DNA of 64,000 bases, from the NCBI GenBank assembly GCA_902702965.1, contig CACRXP010000705.1, forward strand, positions 31,020 through 95,019, written 5' to 3'. Below are positions 10,161 through 23,960 of this stretch, piece after piece. Under the pieces are notes generated by a model. The model ran no database searches. It had not been told where the DNA came from and saw nothing but the letters and a program-made list of their open reading frames with translations. Position numbers and translations under genes: made by a program. This stretch comes from Spirometra erinaceieuropaei. Lineage: Eukaryota > Platyhelminthes > Cestoda > Diphyllobothriidea > Diphyllobothriidae. How positions within the stretch are numbered: the stretch's first letter is position 1; each line of letters opens with the position of its first letter.

Positions 10161-10640
10161 TGGCTAAGTCTACTTACCTGATCAAACAATCTACACTCTT
10201 CTTAACAGTTCGAATTTTGTGGTAAATTCTGTCTTTAGGAAAAGTTAGTTTTTTTCACTAGAAACTTGAATTTAATTGTGAAAATATAGCTAGTGCATAA
10301 TTGACAACTTTAACGCAGACTTTAAATAACCGAGAGCAGGCATACACTGTTATGTGTGTTTTATACTCGCAAATAACATTAAGCCCACATTGATAACCTA
10401 TGAGAGACATAAAAGACTGAAAAAATAATTATTATCTTTCGAGCTTAATTGAAAAGACTGCAAAGAGAAACTGGATGTTATAGGTTGTGACATAGGTTTA
10501 ACGAACCAACACAGTTCTCAAAGTAAAGGAGCAAAAAATAGTTGAAAAAAACGTATAGAATAACTCTAGTGCAACATATGATCGTGAATGCGGAGCGAGT
10601 TCAAAGAATCCACCGAATATTGAATTTTGTCGCCTATCGT
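10160..10640. repeat. Module B, first copy (partial)
   Basis: Landmarks are tagtgcataattgaca, ccgagagcaggc and cgcaaataacattaag. Fuller copies occur at 13,360-14,240, 22,520-23,520, 35,640-36,540 and 39,090-39,700, always directly after a module A. No coding frame is shared among the copies. Confidence 0.6.
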
Positions 10641-10999
10641 CGCTTAAGATAAATATTTCGATACCTCTGAATTGGTGATAGTGGGTTTGATATGAAAGGG
10701 CACACGCACGTTCATCATCAATATGATCTCATTATTTGCATACAACAATAAATTTAATTTAACTGTGTATAATCCCTTAGGATTATTGCCAGAAAACTGC
10801 AGAATATCCTCTTTGGCGGACCAGAGTTCTTCCAAAACAGCACGCCGCATTCCATTAAATCACCTTTGTTAATATTTAGATTTCTCTTAATTTGAGATAG
10901 TGGGTTTGATACAAAAGAGAACACGCAGGTAAAAACAATATGCTTTTTAAAACTAAGTAGGGTATGCGCATTTACTTATCTCGTGACTCCATCTTTCCT

Positions 11000-12130
11000 G
11001 TAAACGAGAACTAAACCGTCAGGTCTGTAATTCTTTCGTAGCCCTGTCCCAAATATTGTGTGTTGAAAGAAGAGACGCCAGTGGTATCTTATGGTCAAAT
11101 GCCATGAATGGGGCGTTTGTCGGGGGTTTTCTACTCTGCTCATGCTTATCTCAATCCACATAGTTATCGCTTAATTGCCCGCAACACTGACACTATGTAT
11201 TCCTTCCCAGATAGTGCTTGAGAAATCAGACAGCATAAAGACTAGCGAAAACGACTGCTTTAGTTGACCTCCACAGCCCACTGTAGGAAATTGCACTCCA
11301 GTGGGTCGTCTGTAGAAAAGCTTAACTGGGCACTTATTGACTATTCTGAACGTGTTTCGTAAGGTATATCGCCTCCTTTGGTAAATGTGACAAGTATGAC
11401 CTCGTCTAGCGTTAGCAGATTGATTTATGGAGCCTTTGTGATCCAGCTTCTGTCCCCCCTTAGCGCCATTCGTAGTCCGCTGTCTTGTGCCCCCGTTTCG
11501 CCAGTCGAACGATGGTTAGTTTGTCTATCAGAATCTAGCGATCAGAAATAAGGCAACCATGTGAGGCATCTAAACTTCCTTAAGAGTTAGGTGGTATTTT
11601 ATTAATTAGAACATAAATGTGGCTGCGAAGCTAAATTTGAGCGTTTCATGTAAACGTTTTGATGGACACACGGCTTTGGTGCAACTTGGCGAAAACAGGT
11701 TTGGTTGCCTTGTGTCACAGTACATTTCTGGTTGTATATCGCAAAATAAAATGTGTATTATAGATGTATCATGATAAAACTGAAAGAACGCTTAAGCACT
11801 GCATATTGCTGCATTCTCAATGATGTAGATGCTTTCTAGAAATTAGCTTTAAGAAAAGCACTATGGCTATGCTTAGCAAGGGAGACAAATTTGTACTTAA
11901 GTAAAATGTTGACGTTGTTGATTGAGCGGCCATCTTTACACGTATGCAGGCCGTCATAACTTGCCTTGGATGCCATAAGCCAATGAGCCGTTGTCTGTTT
12001 GAGTTAACAAAACGATTATGCATAATCAGATCACGCTAGAATTTAACGATTTACGCGGATACCAGTATCCTCGAACTTAATCAACGTAACACCGTATAAT
12101 TCATGTTACGCAGAGGATACATTTCATAAT
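11000..12130. repeat. Module A, second copy
   Basis: Matches module A at 9,150 and 12,280 in order and orientation, but module B does not follow it. The minus-strand frame at 11817-12023 reads ..GLWHPRQVMTACIRV.. and aligns with the other copies. Confidence 0.6.
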
Positions 12131-12279
12131 GTAAGAAAAGCGGTTAAGTCTACCTAAGTGATTAAGCAGTCTACGATCTTATTAACTGTTCAAATTGTGT
12201 CGTACATCTTTTGTTTATGAAAAGTAGATTTATACTTGAAAACGAGAATTTAATTTTGGAATTTTTGTACACGAGATCT

Positions 12280-14240
12280 CAACCCTCAGATCTGTAATTT
12301 GTTTTTCGTAGCCCCGTTCCAAATCTTGTGTTTTGAAAGAAGAGACGGCAGTGGTATCTTATGGTCAAATGCCATGAATGGGGCGTTTTTTCGAAGGGTT
12401 TTTTTCTCTACTTATGCTTATCTCAATCCACATATTAATCGCTCAGTTGCCCAAAAGATTGAGTCTATTGTTGCATGTATTCGTTGCACCTCTTTGCTTG
12501 AATAGCCGAAACAACTATTGCAGTTGACTTAGGCAGCAGTTGGTACGAAATTGCGCTTCAGTAGGTCGTGTGTTAAAGACGTTACTGTGCAGATTTTGAC
12601 TAACTTGAACCGGCATAGTAACATATTTCGCCTCTTTTGGTATAAGTTACCTGCAGAACCTCGTCTACGCTGAAATGACGGCTTTATTAAGTCTCTGTCA
12701 TTCAGATTCGGCCTCCCTTAGTGTCCCTCGTTGTCCGATGTCCATGCGAACGACGGTTAGTTTGCCTATCGGAATCAAGCAACCCGAAATAAAACCACCA
12801 CGTTTTGCATTTACGCTGCCTAACGAGATAGGTGGTATTTTATTAATTAGAACAACAAACTGGCTGCGAAGGTGAATTCGAGCGCTTATTGTAAAAGGTC
12901 CGATGGAAACAGAGCTTAAGTGGAACTCAGCGAAAACGGGTTTGGTGGAATGTATCGTAATTCGCAAAATTAAATGCGTATTATAGATGTCACATCATTC
13001 AACTGAAAACATTCTTTAGCACTGAATATTGCTGCATTCTGAATGATGTGAAGACTTGCGAGAAATTAACGTTGCGAAAAGCACTATGGCTATGACCAGG
13101 AAGGAAGACAATTTTGTACTTAAGGAAAATGTTTTCGCTGTTGATAATGCGGCCAGCACAACATCCATACCGGACCTTATAACTGGCCTTGGATGTCATA
13201 TGCCAATAAGCCGTTGTCTGTTTGAGTTTACAGAAGGATTATGCAGAATCGGATCACGTTAGAATCTAGCGATTTACGCGGATACCAGTATACTCAGATT
13301 TATGCAACGTAACACCATATAATGTATGTTACGCGGAAGATACGTTCTATAGTGTATGAAAAGTGGCTAAGTCTACGTACCTGAACAAACAATCTACGCC
13401 CCTCTAAACTGTTCGAATTGTGTGGTAAATGATGTCTTTATGAAAAGTTAGTTTTTTCACTAGAAACGTGAATTTAATTTTGAAAATATATCTAGTGCAT
13501 AATTGACACCTTTAACGCAGACTGTAAATGACCGAGAGCAGGCCTACAATGTTATGTGTGTTTTATACTCGCAAATAACATTAAGGCCACACTGATAACC
13601 CATGAGAGACAAAAATACTAAAAAAATAATTATTATATTTTGTGGTAAATTTATAAGACTGCAAGGAGAAAATAAAGGTTATATGTGATGAGAAAAGGTT
13701 TAACGAACCAGCACAAGACTCAAAATAAAGGAGCAACAAATCAGTTGAAAAAACGGTTTTGAATAACTCAAGTGCAACATATGATCGTAAAAGGCGAGCA
13801 AAGTCATCTAAAATCCACCGGAAATTGATCTTGCTCAAATTTGCAATCTGAAAATTATATACAAACAAACTGTTTCCCTAAGCGAATCACGGCTGTAAAC
13901 ATGTAGATCCATTTAAACTTAGATAAGATAGATTTACGGGAACAAACTTCCTCCAGCAAACCTCCTCAAAGCTCAAGTCGTATAGCTGCTTCATTTCTTA
14001 CAAATATCCGAGTTTAGATTGTTGAATTGGACGAAATCCTTCTCTCTTTGGAAAGAAAGTTGTTATGCGTATCATTGTAGCCGTAGTTTACAAAAGTTGA
14101 GTTGCACATAAAGATTCAGGAGTCATACAATCAAACTCATGCACCACTCATGGATTAGCACCCAGTGAGTATGTTCGAATTCTACTTCAGCCATGCATAA
14201 GTAAAAACCTGAATATGGCATTACTCAGCGATGTATAAAA
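12280..14240. repeat. Modules A and B, third copy in unit 1
   Basis: Contains module A (12,280-13,350) followed by module B (13,360-14,240). It continues without a break into the C block of unit 1, the same A-B-C order seen in units 2 and 3. Confidence 0.6.
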
Positions 14241-14640
14241 TACGTGTCCACGGAAACGGACCTCATTGTTGAGGACCCGTGTTCTGAATTTTCCAATCAC
14301 TCAAAATCCCCCATGCGCGGTAGGCCAATGAAAAATCTTAAAAAAAATTTGCGGCAGCATTAAAAGGCCATGCGTCAAGCGGATCACTTCGAATAACACA
14401 CGAGCAGTGCCAAGTGTTTCATAACTTTTTTTTAAAAAAACAATGTAATTGTTAGACATTTGAGACATTATACTTGCCAAACACACCCTAGCTAAGACTT
14501 GAAAGGAAGACAAGCTAGCAGAGATCGACAACGTTGGCGCTGTTTGTTGAACGACCATCGTCACGGGCATACAGGTCGTCATAGCTCGCCTTCGATACCA
14601 TATGCAAGGTGGTTGCGTCTGTGGTGTCGAGCAGCAGAAT

Positions 14641-14700
14641 GCCAACCAGCACTGTCCTGACAGTTTGCATGGATCTTTGCAACAGTCGTCTACGCCGATC
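14641..14700 (-). pseudogene. Candidate EGF-like cysteine-rich exon, unit 1
   Basis: The minus strand encodes GVDDCCKDPCKLSGQC, which resembles the first half of an EGF module (DDC..xPCxxxGxC). The counterpart in unit 2 reads DDCCKPHCKLIGQC, followed by a stop. Unit 3 keeps only GVDDCSKSPCKMLG. The frame is open here for 168 codons (14301-14807), but splice boundaries were not resolved. The EGF call rests on spacing of three cysteines only. Confidence 0.3.
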
Positions 14701-16078
14701 AGATGCGGGGGACCATGATTTGCGTAAGCGGCGCACAAAAACGATGGGAAATGCGCAGCAGTTGCCTTGGCGGCCTGGACTTTTGGATTTCCAATCGAAC
14801 TCATCACCTCGAAAAGGGGCTGAGAAACAAAAAGTGAGACGCAAGAGCGTGGTATTCATTGGACAGGGTCGCCAACGGATCCGCATATTTGCTGTTAACA
14901 AAAATACGGAGTATGCGCTGTAGCGTCCGAATGAACTCCAAATAATCGACATAATTGTTGACCTCCATATACGATATAGATGACTGGCGCGAAATAACCG
15001 GGCCGCTGCAATTTTGGCGTGCGTACGCCATAATTCGCCTAGTTTTTACCTAGACTTATTTTAAGTAATTTTCCTATTGTGTAAAATCATTCCATTGTTA
15101 TTGTTACATTTTCACATAAAACAGTGCTCATTGCACACATTTATCTGGAGAAAAACACTCCATAATTATTTTCTCACCGCCATGTAACTTGTTCTCCCAC
15201 CGGTAGGTGACAGTACGAGTTTTCTTAATAGCACATCAAAACCACCTGCGAACATTATGGAAAATAAATACGGAGCTTGTTTCCTTCCTGATAAAAATAT
15301 TTCATAACTACGATTAAAGTTTGTTTGCATTTGCACTCTATCATTAACTGCATGTAATTGACGTACACAAATACTGTGCATAGAGTTAAGTGCTAACGAA
15401 AAACAAAAAAATTCAAAAGAGGCACTTTCTTCTTGGCAGGTTGAATTCAACAAATCGAGGCGCAGATAAATGCGACCTTGTTGTCCATGTTACCGGGAAA
15501 TATGAACAAAAAACAATTTTACTAAAATAATTGAGGCGCGACATAAGGAAATATATTTCAACGGAAGAAACTGTCATCAAAATAATCGATGGCGGTGCGC
15601 AATCGTTCTTTTATGTTTAAAATTAACGCAACTCGGAAGTGTGTCCCAAAATTTCAAACGCATGTGCTTGTCCTTTATCATGTCCTACAGATATGGCAAT
15701 GTATTCATTAAGCCTGGACCTAGGTGACAATTACATTCTTATACACGCACAAGGATTGTTTTAGAAACCTACGCGGATTACCTTACTTCTTTGCCACAAT
15801 GCTTACTTACGTTTAATCATGCACAAATAACGATCACGCTTATTTGTTTAGTTCTTCCCAGCGTACGTTACTGCGTGCAGAAGTTACTTGCAAATGCATA
15901 CTCTTTATCATGTCCAGTCTCATAAGCTGAAGAATCCAAATCTGTTTCAAAGTTAAACGCAATAAAATGCACTGTTCGTGGATTCCGACATACATGCATC
16001 CGCCGAAATAACTAATGGCATGAACTGGCGGCAAACGTGTATTTCTATGTATTGAAAATTCAAAATTACATTTTCAAA

Positions 16079-16446
16079 AATGTCTATATTTCTAAACAAG
16101 TTAAACTGCTTGTTTGAGAGACAAAAGTACGCAGAGTTTCACAAACAGAACTAGGAAATGGACTGCTACGCAAGGCTTATTTTGTGTAAGCTGGAAGGTG
16201 GGATATGGATGCATTGGCCCGAAAACTAAGAGGTTCTCCTGTTCTTGTTGAAAGCGTATGGGAGACGACCGTTTTCAGATCGTAAAAGTTAACATCAACA
16301 AGTCGTTAACGGAAGTTGTTCCAAATGAAACCACATTCTGCACGGTACTCGAATGTAGCCAGAGCATTGAGGCGTTTCACGAGAATGTGCACGGCCTTTT
16401 CTTCCTGGAGGGGCTCGTCGGATGTAAGCAAATAGCTTTCCAAATT
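16079..16446 (-). pseudogene. Exon Y of the secreted-protein gene, copy 1 (nonsense)
   Basis: Counterpart of the 368-nt exon Y. The acceptor (tttgattag, then AATTTGG) is intact and the translation matches the other copies through NALATFEYRAEC and IWNNFR. A TAA then falls where copies 2-4 have a Leu codon. Later sequence remains alignable, but the 3' end (gacattttt) no longer shows the ACATG/GT donor. With exon 1 missing and exon X frameshifted, this copy is a pseudogene. The low-coordinate end is approximate. Confidence 0.65.
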
Positions 16447-16753
16447 CTAATCAAATTTTATATGGTAACGAGTAATACTCCACAACAACATGTTGTCATT
16501 GAAAATGAAGTATATTAAAGTAATTTGCACGATTTCGTTTATTTCTGAGTTCATAAGTTCAAGTGTTCAAAATAACTACAGTCTTTTCTTCGTAGAGAAG
16601 GTAAAACAAAATATCCGAAAGCAGATGTGCCATTTTACTAAATGAACTGCAGAAAAGACAAAAATCTTGTTTCGCCCAAAGGATTCAATCCGGTTCAACT
16701 ATTTGTGCTAATAAATTTGCAGTCAACAGTAATGCCAATTTTTGTAAACATAC

Positions 16754-16985
16754 CGAATGCTCCAAATAATATCTTAAATAAGGAAAAAAACTTGGCACAC
16801 AACCGTCATATTAAAACGCGGCTGAAGATGTAACCGATGACAGCCAAGGATGGTAGGTTTGTCTGACACATCCAGGCGCATATGGGTGTAGGTATTTGGA
16901 CTATGGTATATATTCCAAATGCCTGATGGAATCCGTCGAAGTAGATAATAAAGGTTCATGATAGTGTTTTTACATTTCAGTGGCT
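16754..16985 (-). pseudogene. Exon X of the secreted-protein gene, copy 1 (frameshift)
   Basis: This exon is 232 nt against 233 nt in copies 2 and 3. The acceptor (ttattgcag) and donor (TTCG/gtatgt) are preserved. The translation holds LLRRIPSGIWNIYHSPNTYT and RFNMTVVCQV, then a one-base loss in a T-run shifts the frame into a stop. It is clearly homologous to the intact exons at 25842-26074 and 41740-41972. Confidence 0.7.
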
Positions 16986-16999
16986 CTGCAATAAACGGT

Positions 17000-18990
17000 G
17001 GATAAATATGTTAACAAGAAATCTCACTGTGTCGTCTGCAGGTTAACGCTAAGGCTGGCGACTCTATATAGTAGACGAGGTAACGACCGTAACCATCATG
17101 ATGGTCGGGGCGATGTATGCAAAAAAATAATCAGATGGTGAAAACCGTATTCGTTTTTTCTAGATGTTGAAAAATAGATGAGTGTTATCGATATCGGGAG
17201 ATGAGAATCAAAGTAATCGCATGAGTGACTGGAAGGTCTTATCAGTGACCTCACTTGACTGCGCCCAACCGACCTGCCGTAACAAATTATATACGAATAG
17301 TTTTCTGTCAAAACATGTTTTTCAAGGATTTAACAGTCCATATGTGACTGAAGAACCGGGTAGTAAATATTCAAATGTTTTATACGCTATGCAATATGCA
17401 CAACGACAAGTTCACGTAATGCGTATATTTGTACAAGTCTGAATTGCCATGCAAAAGCGGTTTAGAATATAACAGGTTTTAACACACTTTTGTAATCATC
17501 CCGTTACATGCTGTCACATACACATCTACAAATATATTGAGTAATTAATAAATTTAAAGGAAGAAAGCTCTGAGTATATTGCAATGGATACATTCATGCG
17601 TTTAAAGTACTTTGCAATCATCACTGCGGAATCTTATTTAGAAAACAAGATAAACAAACATTCTTCGCACAAATGACAGTGGTCAGCTTTAAAAGAAAAA
17701 TTGAAACGTTTAAAAAAAACTTGATTAATACGACTATAAATGGCCTGCCAAATTATTTTATCATGAACGAATATGTATTTACAAAAAGCGGAAAGTTTGT
17801 TTTATTTGTTTACACAATATGTCCTACAAAGCTTTTGGAATTATCAAATTCTTTATAAAAATCGCCTACAAACACATGTTTGTGCATTTTTAGGTAAGAC
17901 CTTTTAACTGGGGGTTGAAAATGTTCCTTTTCCCCTACCAAGTCGCATCACGGATAAGTTGTTGCTTTATAATTGCTCAACCTCCGACCATTCACAAATG
18001 GAGGAATGCAAGAAAGAAAGCCTTTATTACCTTCTTGCATTCTTGAAGACGACTTGTAATTTAACAGCTAAGTCAGCGGCAGAATATGTTGGCTGTCAAC
18101 ATCTTAGCGCGTTGATTACTCAACTAAGGAATTCGATAGAGCACTTTTTGGCCACCGAAGTCTACAATAGTTTAGAATCTAATACGGTAGAATTAAACAA
18201 TTGGCAAGTTTCTCTGTCGTGCCCAAGTGTCTTTCTGCCATCTATTTATACAGTGATATTTATCGTCAACCTCTGCGTATCCACCGTAAAGCACTTGCTT
18301 AGGTATAAAAATCATCCTAGATCAATTGGTCAGAAACCGATCGGGGCCGGCTCAAAAACCTAGTTTAATTTTACGATTTCGTAACTATAAATTTCCACTT
18401 GCCTAGGAGGGTTGACTTACGTTGTCCATTCTAAAAAGTACTTGACAAACTGAAGTATATTTTATCTGATACCCAATGATTGTGTAAGTTTAATCATTGT
18501 CTAATAGCATTGTAGAAGACACAATAATCCTCATTAAAATCTGCCTGATTTGTTGTGCGAAAATTCCTGGCAGCATGATCCTGCAATTTTTTCCATTACC
18601 AAAATTTAAGCATGCCGGGACTTTTTGAAATGTTCATTTGTCCACATGTTTACAATAAGTGCTTATGCGCCTATTTTATTCGCGCCGAAAGAAATATATC
18701 TCTCTTTTATAACCATCGTCCCAGAGTCTGTCTATTCTTGTGTAATGTTCGGTGCGCGATGCTTGGGACTTTAGCCTTTACTTGAAAATGAGGAAAATGG
18801 TTTTCGATGTCATGCCGTATTTTGTTAAATAAATTTTAATGCAAACACCTTTCAAACACACTCTCACCAAAATGTCTTATTTTACGAAAAATTATCGAAC
18901 ATCGCCGGAGTCTACAAAAGTGCACAGGCATTTTAAAAAAATCGTCCACGGCTGACGAAAATGCCACTTATACCGTATAATTATTTTCAT
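17000..18990. other. Upstream part of unit 1, non-coding
   Basis: No gene called. It matches the upstream flanks of copies 2 and 3 (cttaggtaagacc.., then gttgctttataa..gctcaacc) but with the exon 1 region deleted near 17,940. The 134-codon plus-strand frame at 17959-18363 is open only in this copy, so I treat it as chance. Confidence 0.45.
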
Positions 18991-19279
18991 TTGCTTGGAT
19001 TATTTTATGCGTCGCTGACATCGTAGTTTTTATTCAGATGGTATTCTGATGAATATTTAAAAGTATAACAACTCCTTAATGCCTCATAGACATCCGTGTC
19101 CGGAAGATTTAACTGGACAAAATCCTTTTCCCTTTGGTAATGAAGTCGTTATTCGTATCTTTACAACTATGTATAACACAAGCTGTCTCCCACAGGAACA
19201 AACATACGTCATACAATCAAACACATACACCGCTGATGGATCAACACCCAGTTTTTACCGTCACGTCCGTCTCGTCGTA

Positions 19280-19719
19280 CTAACTCTCGAGCAGCTCGCT
19301 GACCGTTTCGACTGCCAGGTCTTGCGGAATGGAAGTGAAAAGAGAAGGGACGTCGAATGACACCATGACCTCGTCCACGGTAAGTCTCATCCCTTTGATC
19401 CGCTCCAGGAACTGAGTCGGTGAACAGACTGTCGTGCCCGCGTCCGAGGTGAGAGACCTCAGGTTTCGGAACATCCATTTAGCCAAATTGAACGTAGGTG
19501 CGCCGCGCAATGATACGATTGGCCGCAGGGGCACGCCGGCTTTGTGAACTTTTGCAGTCCGTAAAATCGTGGTGCGGCCGCGTCTACTGGCTTAATGGCC
19601 AGTCGTACCGATTTATTTATTGCCTTGCGAGAAGAGGTTCTAGGACAACATCCCCGCCCCTTCCTCCATGTCGCCCTAACGTTATATGTAAGAAAAACCG
19701 TTTTTGACATGACTGTCAC
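19280..19719 (-). pseudogene. Penelope-like reverse transcriptase fragment
   Basis: The minus strand reads APRFYGLQKFTK in one frame. After a frameshift it reads PLRPIVSLRGAPTFNLAKWMF and then MVSFDVPSLFTSIPQDLA. These match PLE RT: the P.FYGLPK.HK block, the R.I.S..G.PTYNLAK block, and motif A (SFDV.SLFT.IP) with the first catalytic Asp. The frame ends at a stop near 19,280, so motifs B and C and the nuclease are absent. It lies inside a fragment of repeat B (19,070-19,255 matches 23,330-23,470 and 36,290-36,480) and beside a SINE. Confidence 0.75.
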
Positions 19720-19884
19720 CCAACTATAAATGTTGTGAGGCGCGATACCAAAATCACCTTCAACGATGGAAAGTTGTATGCATTTGAAACGTAAGGAGAG
19801 TAAAACTATGGTTCCCGAGATTGCCTTTTCTTCTCATTCATGTCCGGTGGCGCGCATCTTTTCTTCCATTAGTAATATATATAT

Positions 19885-20280
19885 GGCTGACTGACGACGG
19901 CTAATAAGCCAGAAGTGGCCATTCCAGTCTCCCTTGTCTTTGTCGGTAATTGCATTCTGACTACATATCATGCGCCGCTGTGCGGCTGCTGGTTGGGCAC
20001 GAGAGTGAGCCCTTAAGGCACAGCGGAACGAGTGATTTCCCTAAAAACGATCGATGGACGCCCACTACCATTGTATATTCCCGATCGAAAACCGACAGGA
20101 CAACAGGCAAGTGGATTAGTGGTGAGAGGCGTGGACTCCTAGCAAACAGGTCGCGATTTCGAGCCTCAGGTGTGCCACACTTCGGAGGTGGGTATGACTG
20201 GCTGACGACGGCTAATAAGCCAGAAATGGCCATTCCAATCTCCCCTGTCTTTGTCGGTAATATCATTCTGTCTTCGTCAA
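19885..20280 (+). mobile_element. tRNA-derived SINE, single copy
   Basis: Same family as the array at 30-1060, in the opposite orientation. It shows the gctaataagccaga.gtggcc block at both ends (about 19,895 and 20,210), the cgatcgaaaaccgacagg block, and a decayed tRNA-like head at about 20,105-20,175 with ggtcgcgatttcgagcctc as the B-box region. The duplicated end block means it is slightly longer than one 312-bp period. Confidence 0.7.
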
Positions 20281-20640
20281 ATGCCTGCTACAAATCTATG
20301 TCAAATCTGCGGTCGACGTGAAATCGACTAACTTATGACTGTCTTATGTAAGCTGAATTTGCGGGACAACTAAGTGCATCTGTGAGTATGACATCATGGT
20401 TGTACACATGTTTCCTGACATTCTGGGTGCTCTTTCGCCTAGCGCAACAGAACGCTCATTTTGAACAATTATTCAAACTTTTCAAATTAAAATCATTACG
20501 CTCACGAGGCATAACTGTGTAAATCGATAAAGCAATTTCAGCATCTTCATGATTTGACGCCTGTTGTTGTTCCTTTTCTGTGTAAAGATCGGTGTTGCGC
20601 CCGAAAATAGTAAGACGAAGACTGTAATTGCTTATCTCAC
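20281..20640. other. No gene recognised
   Basis: Spacer between the SINE and unit 2. Only short frames; no repeat match was noted. Confidence 0.35.
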
Positions 20641-22825
20641 TCCACATTTGGTTGCTAAGTTGACCGGAAGATAAAGACTATGGCAGCATGCGTTCCCTTT
20701 CTTGTCTGTGCTTGAGAATTCAGACAGTATAAGCACCAGCCTAAACGACTATTGTAGTTGACGTGGACAGCGACAGGGTAGGTGGTCTGCTTCAAAGTCT
20801 AACTGTGCACACGCAGAATGGTTTGAAACTGTACCGTAAGATATATCGCCCCCTTTCGTAATCGTGGCATGCATGACCTCGTCTAGGCTTAACTGACTCC
20901 TTTATGGAGCCTTTGTTATTCAGCATCTGTCCGCTTTAGTGTCGCTTGTGCCCCACGTATTATTTTTTTTCAATTTGCTTAGTGTTACTATTGCACTAAT
21001 TCGTTTATTGTCCCTCGAAAATAAGACTCTTTTCACGGAAATCTGTGAATATCTTCATGACTCATGACGTTTACCTTCTAAACAGAAGCCTCGACCCAAG
21101 GTCTCGTGATTCATAAATTCCTGCATTCTTCCTGGCATCTGTTTTATTCATTGAAGTCTGTCAACAGTTGTGTGATCTGTTCATATTCCATCCGAAATTC
21201 CTAAAGGGCTTAGCTCATTTCAAAATTTTGATTGTCTTCAGATGACTCCGCAGTATAATCCGTACAAAACCGGGCGAATAAAGGTACAACTGTAATTCTA
21301 ATTTATGTGGCACTTCAAATAGCAAGTTTCCGAGGTCATCAATGACTCACGTGATTTTGTCCCTCTTTTTTACCCACTGCAGTTGTACATGTAAAACCTC
21401 CTGGGACAAATAGTAAATTCGACTGTCAGACGGCGCTTTAAAGAAGTCCAGACAGTCCGTGTTTCTTTGCAGCATTAAAAAAATTAGTTTTGCCTTTTTA
21501 ATCCCGCTGGAATATTGCTAGACAACTTCCGAATACCGTGTTAAGTGACTAGAGTTAACTCACAACAGCACGCCTCATGAAGCGAAATCATTTTTCCAAC
21601 ACGCCGGTTAAAGGAATATGCGCACTTAAACCGAGTGGATTGTGCGTATTTACTTCTCTTATGACTCTTTTTTATTGTAAACGAGATCTAAACAATCAGG
21701 TCGCTGATCTTTATTAAGCCTTGTCCTGAATATGTTGTGTTGAAAAAGGAGACCATATAGGAGCTTGCGGTCAAATGACATGGATGCGGCGTTTGCTGAT
21801 GGGGTTCTCTGGTCTATTCCTGCTTATTTCAATCCAAATATTGCATACAAAATTGCCCAGAGATTGAAACCATGGAAACATGTATGGTCTTCTACGTCCT
21901 TGCTTGAGAAGTCAGACAACATAAAGAATATCCCAGAAGACTACTGCATTTGACCTAGACAGCCCACGGCACGAAATTGCACTCCAGCTGATCGAGTGTT
22001 TGAAAGCTTACCTGTGCACATGCTGACGAGATTAAACATTCATCGTAAGATTTAGCGCCTCCTTTAGTAAACCGACATGCATGACCTCGTCTGGGCTTAA
22101 CTGACTGATTTATGGAGCCTTTGTGTTTCAGTTTCTGTCTCCCTTAGTGTCACTCATGGTCCACACTCTTGTGACCCAAGTTTACTAGGCGAACGGCGGA
22201 GAGGTTGTCCATCAGAATATATCAACCCGGCATACAACCACCACGCGTGACATCTAGGCCGCACTAGGAGTTGAATGGCATTTTATTGATTATAACATAT
22301 ATCTGACTGCGAAGGTGAATTCGAGCGTTTCTTGTAAAAGATTCGTTGGACACATGGCATTGGTGGAACTCCGCGAAAAAAGGTTTGGTGGCCATGTAGC
22401 AAAATATTGTTCTCTTTGTAATTCGCCGAATTAAATGCGTATTATGGAGGTCACACTAGAATCTAACAATTTTCGGGGATACCAAGATCCTTGAATGTAA
22501 GGAACTGTCGGGTGTGCAGAAGATTCGTTCCAAAATGTAAAATAATGGCTTAAGTCTACTACCCTTATTAAGTAGTGCACGCTCTTTTACACATCTCGGA
22601 GTGTGCGGTCAATGTTCTGTTTAGGGAAACTTAATGTTCCCCAAGAAACCCGAATTAAGCTTTGGAAGTAATAGCAAGTTTATAATAGACACTGTAAACG
22701 CACTTTTATGTAACCGCGAGCTGAAATGATGGGTTAAAATGTGTGTGTTTATGTTCGCAAATAACAGTAAGCTTACACTGGTAATACTTGCGGGATGAAA
22801 CGATTGACGGATGAATTATAATTTC

Positions 22826-22985
22826 TTATAATTATTTCTTATAATTTATATTGTTTATATCATATTATTATATTGTAATAATATATTATAATATTATATT
22901 ATAATAGTATATTTATATTATATTTATATTATTTATATTAGTTATATATTTATTTAAAATTTCTTAGTGTTTCATTATATTATAA
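22826..22985. repeat. AT-only low-complexity tract
   Basis: About 160 bp almost purely of TATAATAT-type words, inserted within module B of unit 2. The other B copies lack it. Confidence 0.8.
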
Positions 22986-23960
22986 GCTGAATTGAAAAGA
23001 CTGCAATGAAAAACTGAAAATTATACTTCTTGACATTTGTTTCACGGACAAGCTCAGGACTCAAAACAAAGGGGCAGCAAAGCAGCTGAAACGTTCCAAA
23101 TATTTTAAGTGCAATATAATTTCGTGAAGGCGAGGGGGATCAGATAAAAATCACCAGACATTGATCTTTTTTTGAAGTTATAATCTGCAAAATATGTGCA
23201 AACCAAATGTTTGCCTGGCCGAATCACGGATGTTAACATGTAGACACAGATAAACTTAACTAAGAAAGATTTACGGAAACCGAATTTTCTCTAGTTTGCT
23301 TTATCAACTTCAAGTAATACAGTTCCACTATACATCATAGATATCCGTGTCGGAAAGATTTAATTGGACGAAATCATTCTCTCTTTGGTAAAACTATCTC
23401 GCACAGGAACAAGCAGGCGTCATACAACCAAACATATACATCGCTGATTAATCAACACCCTGTGAGATTGTTCGAATTCTACTTCACCCATGCGGAAAAA
23501 AAACAAAGAATATGACATTGCTCAACTATATATATGAAATACGATCGACGGGATACGGATCTTATCGTTGAGGGACTGAATATCGACATTTCCAGCCAAT
23601 ACACAGTCCCATGCGCAGAAATACAGTGAAAAATATTCTGACATTTGGCGCAGCATTAAAAAGCCACATGCCATGCAGATGATTGCAAAAAAACAGGAGC
23701 AGAAATAAGCGGTTCATAAATGTTTTCTAAAAAACAGAGTAATTGTTAGACTTTGTAGACATGATTTTTGTCAAACGGCCCCCTGGCTAAGACTTGAAAG
23801 GGAGGCAAGCATGTAAGGATCGACGCTGTTGGCGTTGTTGATTGAGCAGTCATGGCCACAGACATCCAGGTCGTCATAGCTTGCCTTGGATAGCATTTGC
23901 AAAGTGGATGTCCAGAACCATCGGTTGTGTCTGTGGTGCCGAGTGACGGAACGTCTACAA

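Larger units (their letters stand above)
8880..18990 (-). repeat. Segmental gene unit, copy 1 (decayed)
   Basis: The first of four copies of a large unit. In coordinate order it holds repeat modules A and B (with extra A modules at about 11,000 and 12,280), a C block with an EGF-like candidate exon, then exons Y and X, then upstream sequence. The gene direction is minus. Compared with copies 2 and 3 it lacks about 600 bp near 17,940, exactly where exon 1 and its promoter should be. Sequence at about 18,240-18,780 matches the inverted copy at about 56,170-56,780. Boundaries are approximate. Confidence 0.65.

Noticed and set aside
16258..16518. Plus-strand frame opposite exon Y
   Set aside because: Antisense shadow; splice sites and codon phase support the minus strand (the same applies at 25328-25513 and 41335-41532).
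17959..18363. 134-codon plus-strand frame
   Set aside because: Open only in unit 1; homologous sequence in units 2-4 is closed.
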